Source: Niastella sp. (GTDB taxonomy: Bacteria; Bacteroidota; Bacteroidia; Chitinophagales; Chitinophagaceae). From it: a DNA stretch of 64,000 nucleotides. The position numbers and the translations under genes were made by a program. Shown here piece after piece: positions 50,594-58,658 of this stretch (position 1 is its first letter; every line of letters begins with the position of its first letter). The stretch is from the NCBI GenBank assembly GCA_017744515.1, contig JAGIBF010000036.1, positions 1 to 64,000 on the forward strand, written 5' to 3'. The notes under the pieces were generated by a model. The model did no database searches. It saw only the letters and a program-made list of their open reading frames with translations, and had not been told where the DNA came from.

Positions 50594-51676
50594 TTGCTAA
50601 AGCTGGATTCCATATCGCTGGTTCAATTCAAGAACTATCCACAGGCCTCATTCTCTTTCAACGACCGCGTTGTAGGTATTGCCGGGAAGAACGGGATTGG
50701 CAAGACCAACCTGCTCGATGCTATCTATTACAGCTGTTTTACCAAGAGTTATTTTGCCCGTTCCGACGGGCAGAATGTATTGAAAGGCGCTGCCGGTTTC
50801 CGCATCGAAGCGCATTTTACCCTGCACGGCGAGCCGCTGAAAGTAGTTTGCATACTACGCGAAACCGGCAAGAAAGAATTTCTCCTTAATGATGAACCTT
50901 ATGAGAAGTTTGCCCATCATATCGGCAAATTCCCCTGCGTGATCATTGCGCCGGATGATATACAGATCATCACGGGTGGCAGCGAAGAGCGACGGCGTTT
51001 CCTGGACGCATTGTTATGTCAGCTGGATGCTACCTACCTGCTACACCTGATAGATTACAACAGGGTGTTGCAACAGCGCAACAGTTTTCTGAAATCGCTG
51101 GCCGAAAGAAGACTCTCCGATACCAGCCTGCTCGATGTGTATGATCAGCAGCTGGTTCATTATGGCAGCTATGTACATGAGAAAAGGAAAATATTTTTGC
51201 ACAGCTTTATTCCGGCAGTAAGAAAATTCTACCGGCAGATCGCTGGTGTACACGAGCAGCTGGATATCATCTATGAAAGCCAGTTATTGCAATACACCTT
51301 CCCCGATCTGTTTTTCCGGTTTCGGGAAAAAGATATCCTGTTGCAAAGGACTACCGGCGGTATTCACAAAGATGATCTGGACATTCAATTGCAGCAACAA
51401 ACTTTTAAAAGCATCGCTTCCCAGGGGCAACGGAAAAGCCTCTTGTTTGCCCTCAAACTGGCTGAGTTTGAAGCATTAAAGTCTGCGAAAGGATTTGCAC
51501 CACTTTTACTCCTCGATGATGTGTTCGAGAAGCTGGACGAACAGCGCATGCACAATCTGCTCAGGGAGGTTTGCGTCGAAAATGCCGGGCAATTATTTAT
51601 CACCGACACACATGAAGATCGTATCCGCAAACATTTTGGCCAGCTCATCGGTACATACCAGGTTATTTGTCTTTAA
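50594..51676 (+). CDS. recF: DNA replication and repair protein RecF
   Basis: RecF is an SMC-like ATPase that loads RecA at gaps in DNA. I chose the TTG at 50594, giving 360 residues (family usual length 355-370) and the normal opening LKLDSISLVQFKNY. Any start further upstream would translate through a repeat. The Walker A motif GKNGIGKTN is at about residues 31-39, the signature SQGQRKSLLFALKLAEFE near 280, and Walker B LLLLDDVFEKLD near 305. It is followed by a small gene and DUF721, a recF-DUF721 arrangement usual in this phylum. Confidence 0.95.
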   Translation: MLKLDSISLVQFKNYPQASFSFNDRVVGIAGKNGIGKTNLLDAIYYSCFTKSYFARSDGQNVLKGAAGFRIEAHFTLHGEPLKVVCILRETGKKEFLLNDEPYEKFAHHIGKFPCVIIAPDDIQIITGGSEERRRFLDALLCQLDATYLLHLIDYNRVLQQRNSFLKSLAERRLSDTSLLDVYDQQLVHYGSYVHEKRKIFLHSFIPAVRKFYRQIAGVHEQLDIIYESQLLQYTFPDLFFRFREKDILLQRTTGGIHKDDLDIQLQQQTFKSIASQGQRKSLLFALKLAEFEALKSAKGFAPLLLLDDVFEKLDEQRMHNLLREVCVENAGQLFITDTHEDRIRKHFGQLIGTYQVICL

Positions 51677-51680
51677 TCAA

Positions 51681-51711
51681 TTGCACTTACCGAAAGGAAA
51701 AAGTAGTTTTA
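51681..51711 (+). promoter_or_regulatory. Candidate promoter after recF
   Basis: TTG at 51681-51683 and TAGTTTTA at 51704-51711 are 20 bases apart, fitting the -33/-7 layout. They would drive the small gene at 51767 independently of recF. Confidence 0.4.
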
Positions 51712-51766
51712 CCCATCCAACAATGGTGATAAAAACGTATATTACAACAGGAGAAGGCGATTGCTT

Positions 51767-52096
51767 ATGATTAATTCAATTGAAAACGTTATTGCGTTTC
51801 TGGAAGAAACGAACGACCCCCATGTAGCTTTTTTTTCTTACACTACTGATGAGGCTGGAGAAGCAGGTGCGATCAGCGCCAACAAAGAAGGTTTACGTCT
51901 CTATGCACTCGAACTGTTGAAAAAATCACTCGAAATGGAAAAGGGACCCGCACAACGCAGTTTGATGCTGTGCCCGCGTGAGTGGATGATCAGTGAAACA
52001 GGTTATCACCTGATCAGTTGTGTACGTCCACAGTATCATCCCCGCGATGTGATTATGAACGGTACCCAACATCCACAACGATACATTAACGTGTAA
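51767..52096 (+). CDS. Hypothetical protein, 109 residues
   Basis: This is a soluble small protein with no membrane segment (from ATG 51767: MINSIENVIAFLEETNDPH and so on, ending HPQRYINV). I do not recognise the family. A purine-rich AGGAGA lies about 12 bases before the ATG. A 15-codon frame from ATG 51723 (MVIKTYITTGEGDCL) ends with its TGA overlapping this ATG, so coupled translation from a short leader is possible. It lies between recF and DUF721, all on the same strand. Confidence 0.55.
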   Translation: MINSIENVIAFLEETNDPHVAFFSYTTDEAGEAGAISANKEGLRLYALELLKKSLEMEKGPAQRSLMLCPREWMISETGYHLISCVRPQYHPRDVIMNGTQHPQRYINV

Positions 52097-52134
52097 TAGT
52101 TTTCCCATTGTTACAAGTGCACCTGGTGCCAGGC

Positions 52135-52182
52135 ATACTTGCCTGCCTTGTCAACTTTTAAACTATTCAACTTGTAAACTTC
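52135..52182. repeat. Single-arm AACTTTTAAACT-type word run
   Basis: CAACTTTTAAACTATTCAAC is followed by TTGTAAACTTCTTC, a tandem of AAACT/CAACTT words. There is no matching complementary arm in the gap. It ends five bases before the -7-like element of the DUF721 gene. Confidence 0.35.
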
Positions 52183-52186
52183 TTCT

Positions 52187-52194
52187 TACCTTGC
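52187..52194 (+). promoter_or_regulatory. -7-like element (TACCTTGC) next to the DUF721 start
   Basis: TACCTTGC is four bases before the ATG at 52199, the same spacing as at purC and the methyltransferase gene at 41177. Confidence 0.4.
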
Positions 52195-52198
52195 ACCC

Positions 52199-52480
52199 AT
52201 GGGAGAATATTCAATGAGCGATGCATTGAAGCATTTCATGCGCAACCCCCGTTACAAAGGGCCAATGCAGGCATTGCAAATAGAGGATGTATGGGAACAG
52301 ATCATGGGCAAGACCATTGCCAAATACACAGATAAGATACAGATCTACGGTACCACTTTATATATTACCACCACAGTAGCTCCCCTCAAACAGGAATTGC
52401 TTTACCAGAAAGAGCAGATCATTCAACGCGTCAATGAACGCCTTGGAGAAAACTCCGTCAAAGAAGTAGTCATAAAATAA
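52199..52480 (+). CDS. DUF721 (DciA-like) protein
   Basis: This is a small DUF721 family protein, 93 residues. Features are MSDALKHFMRN near the start, the core DVWEQIMGKTIAKYTDKI, and the final strand-helix part TLYITTTVAPLKQELLYQKEQII. DUF721 includes DciA, which loads the replicative helicase in bacteria lacking DnaC. The position just after recF fits a replication or repair role, but that is inference. Its TAA is directly followed by the convergent stop of the permease gene, with no spacer. Confidence 0.82.
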   Translation: MGEYSMSDALKHFMRNPRYKGPMQALQIEDVWEQIMGKTIAKYTDKIQIYGTTLYITTTVAPLKQELLYQKEQIIQRVNERLGENSVKEVVIK

Positions 52481-53530
52481 TCACTGCAGCCTTACCCGCG
52501 GATCTACCACACCGTAGAGAATATCGGCGAGCATGTTGACCACGATAAAAAAGAAAGAGGTGATCAATACCGACCCCATCACCACGGGGAAATCAAGCTT
52601 TTCAAGCGCATCTACTGTCAGCTTGCCAATGCCATTCCAGCCAAAGATATATTCCACGAAGAAAGCGCCGGCCAGCAGTTCGGCAAACCAGCCTGTAATA
52701 GCCGTGATCACGGGGTTGAGCGCATTGCGCAGCGCATGTTTCCAGATCACGGTACGGCGGCTGAGCCCCTTGGCATAGGCAGTACGTATATAATCCTGAT
52801 TCAGCACATCGAGCATGGAACCCCGCGTGAGCTGGGTAATGATGGCCAGCGGGCGTATGCCCAATGTAAAGGCGGGCAATATGAGGTTCTTTAATTGTAG
52901 TTCCTTGTGATCGAAGGGATAGTTGGTGTCGAACAAACTACCGGTCATGTTCAGGCCCGTGTAGCTGCTCAATACAAAGCCAAACAGGTAAGCGATCACG
53001 ATACCCATAAAAAAGGATGGCGCTGAAATTCCCAATACACTGGTGAAGATGGCAGAAGTATCCATCCAGGTATCTTTTTTCACGGCAGCGATCACACCCA
53101 ACGGTATACCCAGTACAATAGCGATCAGGATAGCAGCCAGCGCGAGGATGATGGTGCGGGGTAAGGCGGCCATCAGCATTTCCCATACGTCTTTCTTCGT
53201 TTGGTACGAGCGGCGCAGGTAAGGCACCTTCACCCCTACTTTCGTTTCATCACCGGCAAACCAGCCGTTCAGCTTTTTCTTGTCTATTTCCTGTTGGCTG
53301 TGTACACCCACAGGCGAAACATCATTGAGGTACAATACAAATTGTTTCCACACCGGTTGATCGAGGTACAGCTCCTTGCGGATATTGTCGCGCGTGGCAG
53401 CATCGGCACTTTGTCCCAGCATAAGCCTCGACGGATCGCCAAAACCCTGGAACAGGAAAAACACCAATACCACTACCCCCAGCATAACCAGGAGACCGTA
53501 CAACACACGTTTGGTGAAGAACCTGATCAA
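52481..53530 (-). CDS. ABC transporter permease, DppB/OppB type
   Basis: This is an inner-membrane permease of peptide-type ABC importers, 349 residues from a TTG at 53530. The TTG forms a TTGA overlap with the stop of the upstream gene, and IRFFTKRVLYGLLVML that follows is the usual start of this family. Six membrane segments and the EAA-like loop YIRTAYAKGLSRRTVIWKHALRNALNP are present. The extended periplasmic loop after the first segment is typical. No DppC, ATPase or binding-protein gene is adjacent, so partners must be elsewhere. Confidence 0.88.
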   Translation of the reverse strand: MIRFFTKRVLYGLLVMLGVVVLVFFLFQGFGDPSRLMLGQSADAATRDNIRKELYLDQPVWKQFVLYLNDVSPVGVHSQQEIDKKKLNGWFAGDETKVGVKVPYLRRSYQTKKDVWEMLMAALPRTIILALAAILIAIVLGIPLGVIAAVKKDTWMDTSAIFTSVLGISAPSFFMGIVIAYLFGFVLSSYTGLNMTGSLFDTNYPFDHKELQLKNLILPAFTLGIRPLAIITQLTRGSMLDVLNQDYIRTAYAKGLSRRTVIWKHALRNALNPVITAITGWFAELLAGAFFVEYIFGWNGIGKLTVDALEKLDFPVVMGSVLITSFFFIVVNMLADILYGVVDPRVRLQ

Positions 53531-54714
53531 TTGATTACAGGAGTTTGTGAAGTAGTTGAATCTGCAACTGGCTGTGCTGGTGAAGGATTGGCCTGTAAAG
53601 TGAGCATTACAGGCAACGCCTTCTGCAGATCGGCATAGCTCCACTTGTTGAGCACGGTGCCATTTTTGATCAGGTACAATGCCGGGTTGGTACGGGCTAT
53701 CGTTTTAATGACCACCGGGTCACACTGGAGCGGCAGCATCATATTGAACACAGGAGGCACCGATTTAGTGTATAGGTCGTCAATGGAAATACTCGTAACC
53801 AGGAAAGTCTTTACATTTTTTAATGTAGCCGATTTTATCACCTCTTCCAGTTCCTCAGGCCAGCTACCGCTATTGTAATCATCCCGCAGGAACAGGTAAA
53901 GCTGGTACTTATCTTCCTGCAACAACGCCTTGGTGGTGTCGTTCTTGTAATAAGTTTGCAGGGAGAAATCCTTGATCCTGGGCTCAGCATTGCCTTTGCG
54001 CACCAGCTTATCGTATCGTTTTACAAACTTGTATAAAGAGTCATCGAAGTCTTCCGGGAACTGGGCAGCGGTGAACTCCACTTCCTTGCCCTCTTTCAGG
54101 TACACAAAGCTGATCACGGTACTATCGGGAATAGCGCCTGCAGGTATCTGCATCTTTTCGTTGATATTGTTGCCAATTTTATAAGGAAGGCAATCAACAA
54201 CGGGCAGGTGCAACAATGCAAACCATTGCAAAGCGAACGAGAAAACTGCGGAGAAGAAGAGCACGGCGACGCTGCCGGCAAAAGGCATGATGGGCTTTAT
54301 CTTATTGCGGTAAATAAATATAAAACCGATCAGCACCAGCAGGATCAGGTCTTTCAGGAACGACTGGTGTGCCGTAAGGGGTATACAATCGCCAAAGCAG
54401 CCACATTCACGCACCTTGCCACTCAACGCGGCATAACCGGTCAGGAACGTGAAGAAAATAATAAGCAGTAATAACAACCAGCTGAAGAGCCGCATCCGCC
54501 AGCCTACCAGTACCGCCACGCCGGCGATGATCTCGAAAGCGTTCATACCAATGGACATGGCCAGCGTATAGTTGTCGAGGAATCCCATGCCCCATATTTC
54601 GAAAAACTCCTGCATTTTATAGCTGAGTCCGAGGGGGTCATTGGCTTTTACCAGGCCGGAAAAGATAAACAGTACACCTACGAAGATGCGGGCGAAGGTT
54701 AGCAGATATTTCAT
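53527..54714 (-). CDS. DoxX/MauE-like membrane protein with thioredoxin-like C-terminal domain (BT_3928 type)
   Basis: This is a 395-residue inner-membrane protein from the ATG at 54714. The first 140 residues hold four membrane segments (YLLTFARIFVGVLFIFSGLVK, AMSIGMNAFEIIAGVAVLVG, LFSWLLLLLIIFFTFLTGYAAL and a fourth), with a GKVRECGCFGDCIPLTAHQSF loop that carries two cysteines, as in MauE-like redox proteins. The C-terminal half is thioredoxin-like without an evident CxxC (KYQLYLFLRDD, NPALYLIKNGTVLNKWS). The end overlaps the start of the OppB-like gene by four bases. Confidence 0.8.
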   Translation of the reverse strand: MKYLLTFARIFVGVLFIFSGLVKANDPLGLSYKMQEFFEIWGMGFLDNYTLAMSIGMNAFEIIAGVAVLVGWRMRLFSWLLLLLIIFFTFLTGYAALSGKVRECGCFGDCIPLTAHQSFLKDLILLVLIGFIFIYRNKIKPIMPFAGSVAVLFFSAVFSFALQWFALLHLPVVDCLPYKIGNNINEKMQIPAGAIPDSTVISFVYLKEGKEVEFTAAQFPEDFDDSLYKFVKRYDKLVRKGNAEPRIKDFSLQTYYKNDTTKALLQEDKYQLYLFLRDDYNSGSWPEELEEVIKSATLKNVKTFLVTSISIDDLYTKSVPPVFNMMLPLQCDPVVIKTIARTNPALYLIKNGTVLNKWSYADLQKALPVMLTLQANPSPAQPVADSTTSQTPVIN

Positions 54715-54766
54715 GATTACCGGATACTTGAATAAAGCATGCAAGATAAGGGTTATGAGGCAACGA

Positions 54767-54793
54767 GGTGACACCTTTTCGAAAGGTGTCACC
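54767..54793. promoter_or_regulatory. 27-base hairpin (12-bp arms) in a divergent promoter region
   Basis: GGTGACACCTTT, TCG and AAAGGTGTCACC make a perfect 12-bp stem. It sits between the divergent genes starting at 54714 and 54912. It could be an operator for a dimeric regulator or a leader hairpin. It is translated in part in the two longest open frames, which is why I moved both starts inward. Confidence 0.5.
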
Positions 54794-54911
54794 CCGCTGC
54801 CGCTTCAATTCTCAATCGTTGTGCCCCTATTCACAAAGGGCCGGAAAAGTGCCGGCCGGCGAAGGAAATTTGCTGCCGGTAATAACAATTTTTCAACCCC
54901 AAAGAAGATCT

Positions 54912-56165
54912 ATGATGATACATTACAGGAATATTATTATTGTAACCGCTTTATTGCTGGGGCCATTGTTGCTGATGGCCCGGCAGGATGAAAAGAAAGG
55001 CTTTGGCGCCTGGGCCGAAGAACAAAACAAAGTCTTTGTAAGCCTGTACGAAAAAAGAGACGTGAAAAACTTTGCTGCCCTGCTGGACACATGGCTGAAC
55101 CGGTACCAGGCGCTGCCCGACTCGGTTCGCAAACAATATACCCGCTACCTGGCCAGCGCCGAATACAACCTTTCCTGCGCGTATGCGCTCGTGGGCCAGC
55201 CGGAGCAATCCCTCAACCACTTGTCGCAGGCAGTAAAAGCCGGGTTCACCAATTACACCCACATTATGCAGGATGCCGACCTGGTAAGCATTCGTCAGAA
55301 ACCTTCCTTCAAGGCAATCGTGCAGCCTTTGCGTGCCACGGGCGATTATCTTTACATATTGCAACGGGCCAAAACATACAATGAACAGGATAAACGCCCC
55401 CTGCCGGCTTTTACTTACCAGTCAGCCAGCGATACCAACCTCGTAGCGTTGCGCAAGGGCTTTAAGCTGGACTCCATTGCCGGACAAGGGAATGATGTAT
55501 CGAAAGTGCTGAACCTCCTGCACTGGATACATGAGCTGATACCACATGATGGCAACCATGAAAACCCCGCAGTAAAAAATGCGCTGTCGATGATCGACGT
55601 TTGCCGGAAAGAAGGCCGCGGTTTAAATTGCAGGGGGCTGGCTACGGTACTGAATGAATGCTACCTTTCCATGGGTTTTGCTTCGCGCATGGTGACCTGC
55701 CTGCCGAAAGACAGCCTGGGAGTTGACCCCGATTGTCACGTCATCAACATGGTGTTTGTACCTTCCCTGGAGAAATGGATATGGGCCGATCCTACCCATG
55801 ATGCGTATGTGATGAATGAAAAAGGAGAGTTACTGGATATAAGAGAAGTAAGAGAAAGACTGATCAACAACCTGCCGCTCATATTGAACCCTACAGCCAA
55901 CTGGAACCACCGGTCCACCACCACAAAAGAACATTACCTGTACAACTACATGGCCAAAAACCTGTACATGCTGCAATGCGCTGTGAACAGTACCTATAAT
56001 TATGAAACGCCCGAACGGGGGAAGCTCATTCAGTACATTCAGCTGCTGCCGCTGGACTATTTCAAACAAGCACCGGATAAGAAAGAATCCACCGGTGCAA
56101 ACAGTGGCGCCATTTATCAATATTACAACACGAATAATCCAGCCAGCTTCTGGCAAATACCCTGA
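54912..56165 (+). CDS. Transglutaminase-like domain protein, exported
   Basis: This is an exported protein of 417 residues with a signal peptide or anchor (IIIVTALLLGPLLLMA). The N-terminal half has helical, TPR-like repeats (YNLSCAYALVGQPEQSLNHLSQAVKAGF). A transglutaminase-like core follows with the usual catalytic triad: Cys in GRGLNCRGLATVLNECYL, His in DPDCHVINMVF and Asp in WADPTHDAYV. The stop and the next gene's ATG are separated by one base, so it is cotranscribed with a histidine kinase and a response regulator. Substrate unknown; an envelope peptidase or cross-linking role is possible. Confidence 0.8.
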   Translation: MMIHYRNIIIVTALLLGPLLLMARQDEKKGFGAWAEEQNKVFVSLYEKRDVKNFAALLDTWLNRYQALPDSVRKQYTRYLASAEYNLSCAYALVGQPEQSLNHLSQAVKAGFTNYTHIMQDADLVSIRQKPSFKAIVQPLRATGDYLYILQRAKTYNEQDKRPLPAFTYQSASDTNLVALRKGFKLDSIAGQGNDVSKVLNLLHWIHELIPHDGNHENPAVKNALSMIDVCRKEGRGLNCRGLATVLNECYLSMGFASRMVTCLPKDSLGVDPDCHVINMVFVPSLEKWIWADPTHDAYVMNEKGELLDIREVRERLINNLPLILNPTANWNHRSTTTKEHYLYNYMAKNLYMLQCAVNSTYNYETPERGKLIQYIQLLPLDYFKQAPDKKESTGANSGAIYQYYNTNNPASFWQIP

Positions 56166-56166
56166 T

Positions 56167-57876
56167 ATGAAAAAACTATTAATGATCCTGTGCTGCTGCT
56201 GTAGCTGTTTGCCCAACCTGGTAGCGCAGGTAAACTTCAAGGGCATCAGTCAACAAACGGCTGATATTGCGTGGCAAAATTATTCTACTACCTACCTTGG
56301 TAAAGACAGCGACACACTGCCAATGATCGTATCAGCGATCCCTTACAATGGCGTGTATGACCATAATGACGATAAAGTTGCGGATTTGAGCAATACACCG
56401 ATGGATATGTCATTCGGCGATTACCGGTTCCGTTCTCACCTTAGTCACGGCTTACAAAAGTTGTACACCTACGATTCAGGTGAAGTATATTTCCTGACGC
56501 CTGGCATCTACAGGCACAATACACATTTGTACGAATGCCGCGTGCTGGAAGATTCCACGGTCATCAGACCCTGGGGAGAGGTATCCTCCTTTATGGATGC
56601 TACTTTTCAACTCAATGCATTTCGTGCGCAGTTCGCTTTTATAGGCGGTTTTTCAACCACCTGGCGCCATCGCATTGTAGTAGAGCTGCGCCGGAAAAAT
56701 GATACTGGCCTTATTGCTGTCTCTTCGGTATACTGGCAGCCTACCCGGCCTTCCCTGCAAGCCGTGTTCACAACCGGTGAGCTAACGGCCACCATGCTGA
56801 GCCTTACCAACGACTACCGGTTCGATGCGACGTTGACGAAAGAACTGATGAGTAAGTATGCACCCGACAAGCTGGACTCGGCAACGGGGTTTCCCAAACA
56901 CTGGATGGTAGCATCGGGACAGAACGGCCTGATATTTCAGGTGGCAGCAAGAGTGTATAAAAAAGGGACGGTGGAATACAGGGTCACCAGCAATGGCCGC
57001 GTTGTTGCAGACTGGACAGGCAATAAAGCGAACAACAGTTATATCTGGCTCGACAATCCCGGTCCCGGTGATTATGTGCTGGAAATGCGCTACCGCAAGC
57101 AAAGGCATAACGTTACCAGTTATCCTTTTACTGTAAAGGCTGCCTGGTACCAAACCTGGGCTTTCCGCCTGATCACTGCCATACTGATACTGGCGTTTAT
57201 TGGTTTCCTGGTATTATTGTTCAAGCTCAGAAGGCAACGGGAAAAAACAGCTGCCGAGCAGGCCAAAAAAGAACGCTTTGAACAGGGATTGAGATCAGTG
57301 TATGCACAACTGAACCCGCATTTTACGTTCAATGCGCTCTCCTCCATACAAGGGCTCATCAATAGTGGTGATATCAGAGGCGCCAATAACTACCTGTCTG
57401 AATTTGGTAGCTTGCTGCGGCATTCATTGGCTGATAGTGAAAACCCTTCCATCCCCCTGCAGCGTGAATTGCAAACATTGGATACCTATCTTAAGCTGGA
57501 GAAATTACGGTTTAACTTTACATACGATATCCAGGTAGCAGCGGCTATGCCGGTGGCGGAAACAGAAGTACCTTCCCTGCTGCTGCAGCCATTGGTAGAA
57601 AATGCGGTAAAGCACGGCGTAAGCACGCTGAAAGAAAATGGATTGATCCGGATAGAGGTATTGCAGGTGCAAAAAGATATGGTCATCCGCATCAGTGACA
57701 ACGGGCCGGGATTTGAGCCTGGAAAGGAAACTACAGGCTATGGCCTGAAGCTCACAAGAGACAGGGTAGCTTTGCTGAACGAAATGGCCGGCACGGAGCA
57801 AATACAGATGCACATGAACAGTGGATCAGGTAAAGGAACCATTATCGAATTGTTGTTTAAAAACTGGCTGGCATGA
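56167..57876 (+). CDS. LytS-type sensor histidine kinase with periplasmic domain
   Basis: This is a 569-residue sensor kinase. I chose the ATG at 56167, which begins a signal-like segment (KKLLMILCCCCSCLPNLVAQ). About 360 residues of beta-rich exported sequence follow, then one membrane segment (LITAILILAFIGFLVLLFKL), the phospho-acceptor QLNPHFTFNALSSIQGLIN and the ATP-binding N box LVENAVKHGVS with DNGPGFEPG. The exported domain is not recognised. It lies between a transglutaminase-like gene and its LytTR partner. The four-cysteine run in the leader may mark a lipoprotein-like signal. Confidence 0.85.
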   Translation: MKKLLMILCCCCSCLPNLVAQVNFKGISQQTADIAWQNYSTTYLGKDSDTLPMIVSAIPYNGVYDHNDDKVADLSNTPMDMSFGDYRFRSHLSHGLQKLYTYDSGEVYFLTPGIYRHNTHLYECRVLEDSTVIRPWGEVSSFMDATFQLNAFRAQFAFIGGFSTTWRHRIVVELRRKNDTGLIAVSSVYWQPTRPSLQAVFTTGELTATMLSLTNDYRFDATLTKELMSKYAPDKLDSATGFPKHWMVASGQNGLIFQVAARVYKKGTVEYRVTSNGRVVADWTGNKANNSYIWLDNPGPGDYVLEMRYRKQRHNVTSYPFTVKAAWYQTWAFRLITAILILAFIGFLVLLFKLRRQREKTAAEQAKKERFEQGLRSVYAQLNPHFTFNALSSIQGLINSGDIRGANNYLSEFGSLLRHSLADSENPSIPLQRELQTLDTYLKLEKLRFNFTYDIQVAAAMPVAETEVPSLLLQPLVENAVKHGVSTLKENGLIRIEVLQVQKDMVIRISDNGPGFEPGKETTGYGLKLTRDRVALLNEMAGTEQIQMHMNSGSGKGTIIELLFKNWLA

Positions 57877-58625
57877 ACACGATGAAGACAATACTGATAG
57901 ATGATGAACAGAACAACCTGGTAAACCTGGGGCAGTTGTTGAAAACATACTGCCCCGGCGTGGAGGTAGTCGCTACGGCTGCCGATGCTGCAGCAGGCAG
58001 GAGCGCCATTCTGCAACATCATCCCGACCTGGTATTCCTCGATATCCAAATGCCGGGCAAAAGCGGGTTCGATCTGTTGCGCGAACTGCACCAGTACGAT
58101 TTTGAAGTGATCTTTGTAACAGCTTTTGACCAGTATGCTATCCAGGCAGTGCGTTTTGCTGCGGTGGATTACCTGCTGAAACCGGTAAGTATCGATGAGC
58201 TGCAGGGGGCTGTAAGCCGGGCATTGGCCAAAAGAAGTGAGAAAAAGAAGAACCTGCAACTGGAGAATCTGTTGCAATTATTGCAGGAGCAAAAAGAAGA
58301 CCACCGCATTGCATTAGCCACGATCAAAGAAACCCGTTTCATTCGCACAACAGACATTGTGCGGTGTGAATCATCCAATAACTACACGATCTTTTTTCTG
58401 TCCAATGGTGAAAAGCTCACAGTGTCCCGGCCCATCTTCGAATATGAGGAGCTGTTGAAAAGCTACGGCTTCATTCGTTGCCATCAATCGCATTTGGTAA
58501 ACCGGAAGTACGTTAAAAGCTGGGTGAAAGAAGACGGCGGCTACCTGTTGATGGACAATGGCCACCAGGTACCGGTGTCGAAGAATAAGAAAGATGTAGT
58601 AGCCTGGACGCTGAAAACCCAATAA
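57873..58625 (+). CDS. LytTR family response regulator (third copy)
   Basis: This is a receiver plus LytTR regulator, 250 residues, the partner of the kinase at 56167. ATG overlaps the kinase stop (ATGA). The phospho-acceptor Asp is in VFLDIQMPGKSGF (near residue 55), and the LytTR domain (about 150-248) contains IVRCESSNNYTIFF and FIRCHQSHLVNRKYV. A coiled Gln/Leu-rich linker (LENLLQLLQEQ) joins the two. The stop codon lies inside the left half of a 38-base palindrome. Confidence 0.87.
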   Translation: MNTMKTILIDDEQNNLVNLGQLLKTYCPGVEVVATAADAAAGRSAILQHHPDLVFLDIQMPGKSGFDLLRELHQYDFEVIFVTAFDQYAIQAVRFAAVDYLLKPVSIDELQGAVSRALAKRSEKKKNLQLENLLQLLQEQKEDHRIALATIKETRFIRTTDIVRCESSNNYTIFFLSNGEKLTVSRPIFEYEELLKSYGFIRCHQSHLVNRKYVKSWVKEDGGYLLMDNGHQVPVSKNKKDVVAWTLKTQ

Positions 58626-58658
58626 TCAATAATTATTAATTAATAATTATTGATTATT
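58621..58658. terminator. Perfect 38-base palindrome between convergent stops
   Basis: Bases 58621-58658 form a perfect palindrome with no loop, 36 of 38 bases A or T (the words are TAATTATT and its complement). The TAA of the regulator is in the left half, and the convergent DUF1599 stop codon begins at the last base. It could fold in RNA from either strand and stop or stabilise both messages. It also resembles the degenerate-word elements of this genome. Confidence 0.6.
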
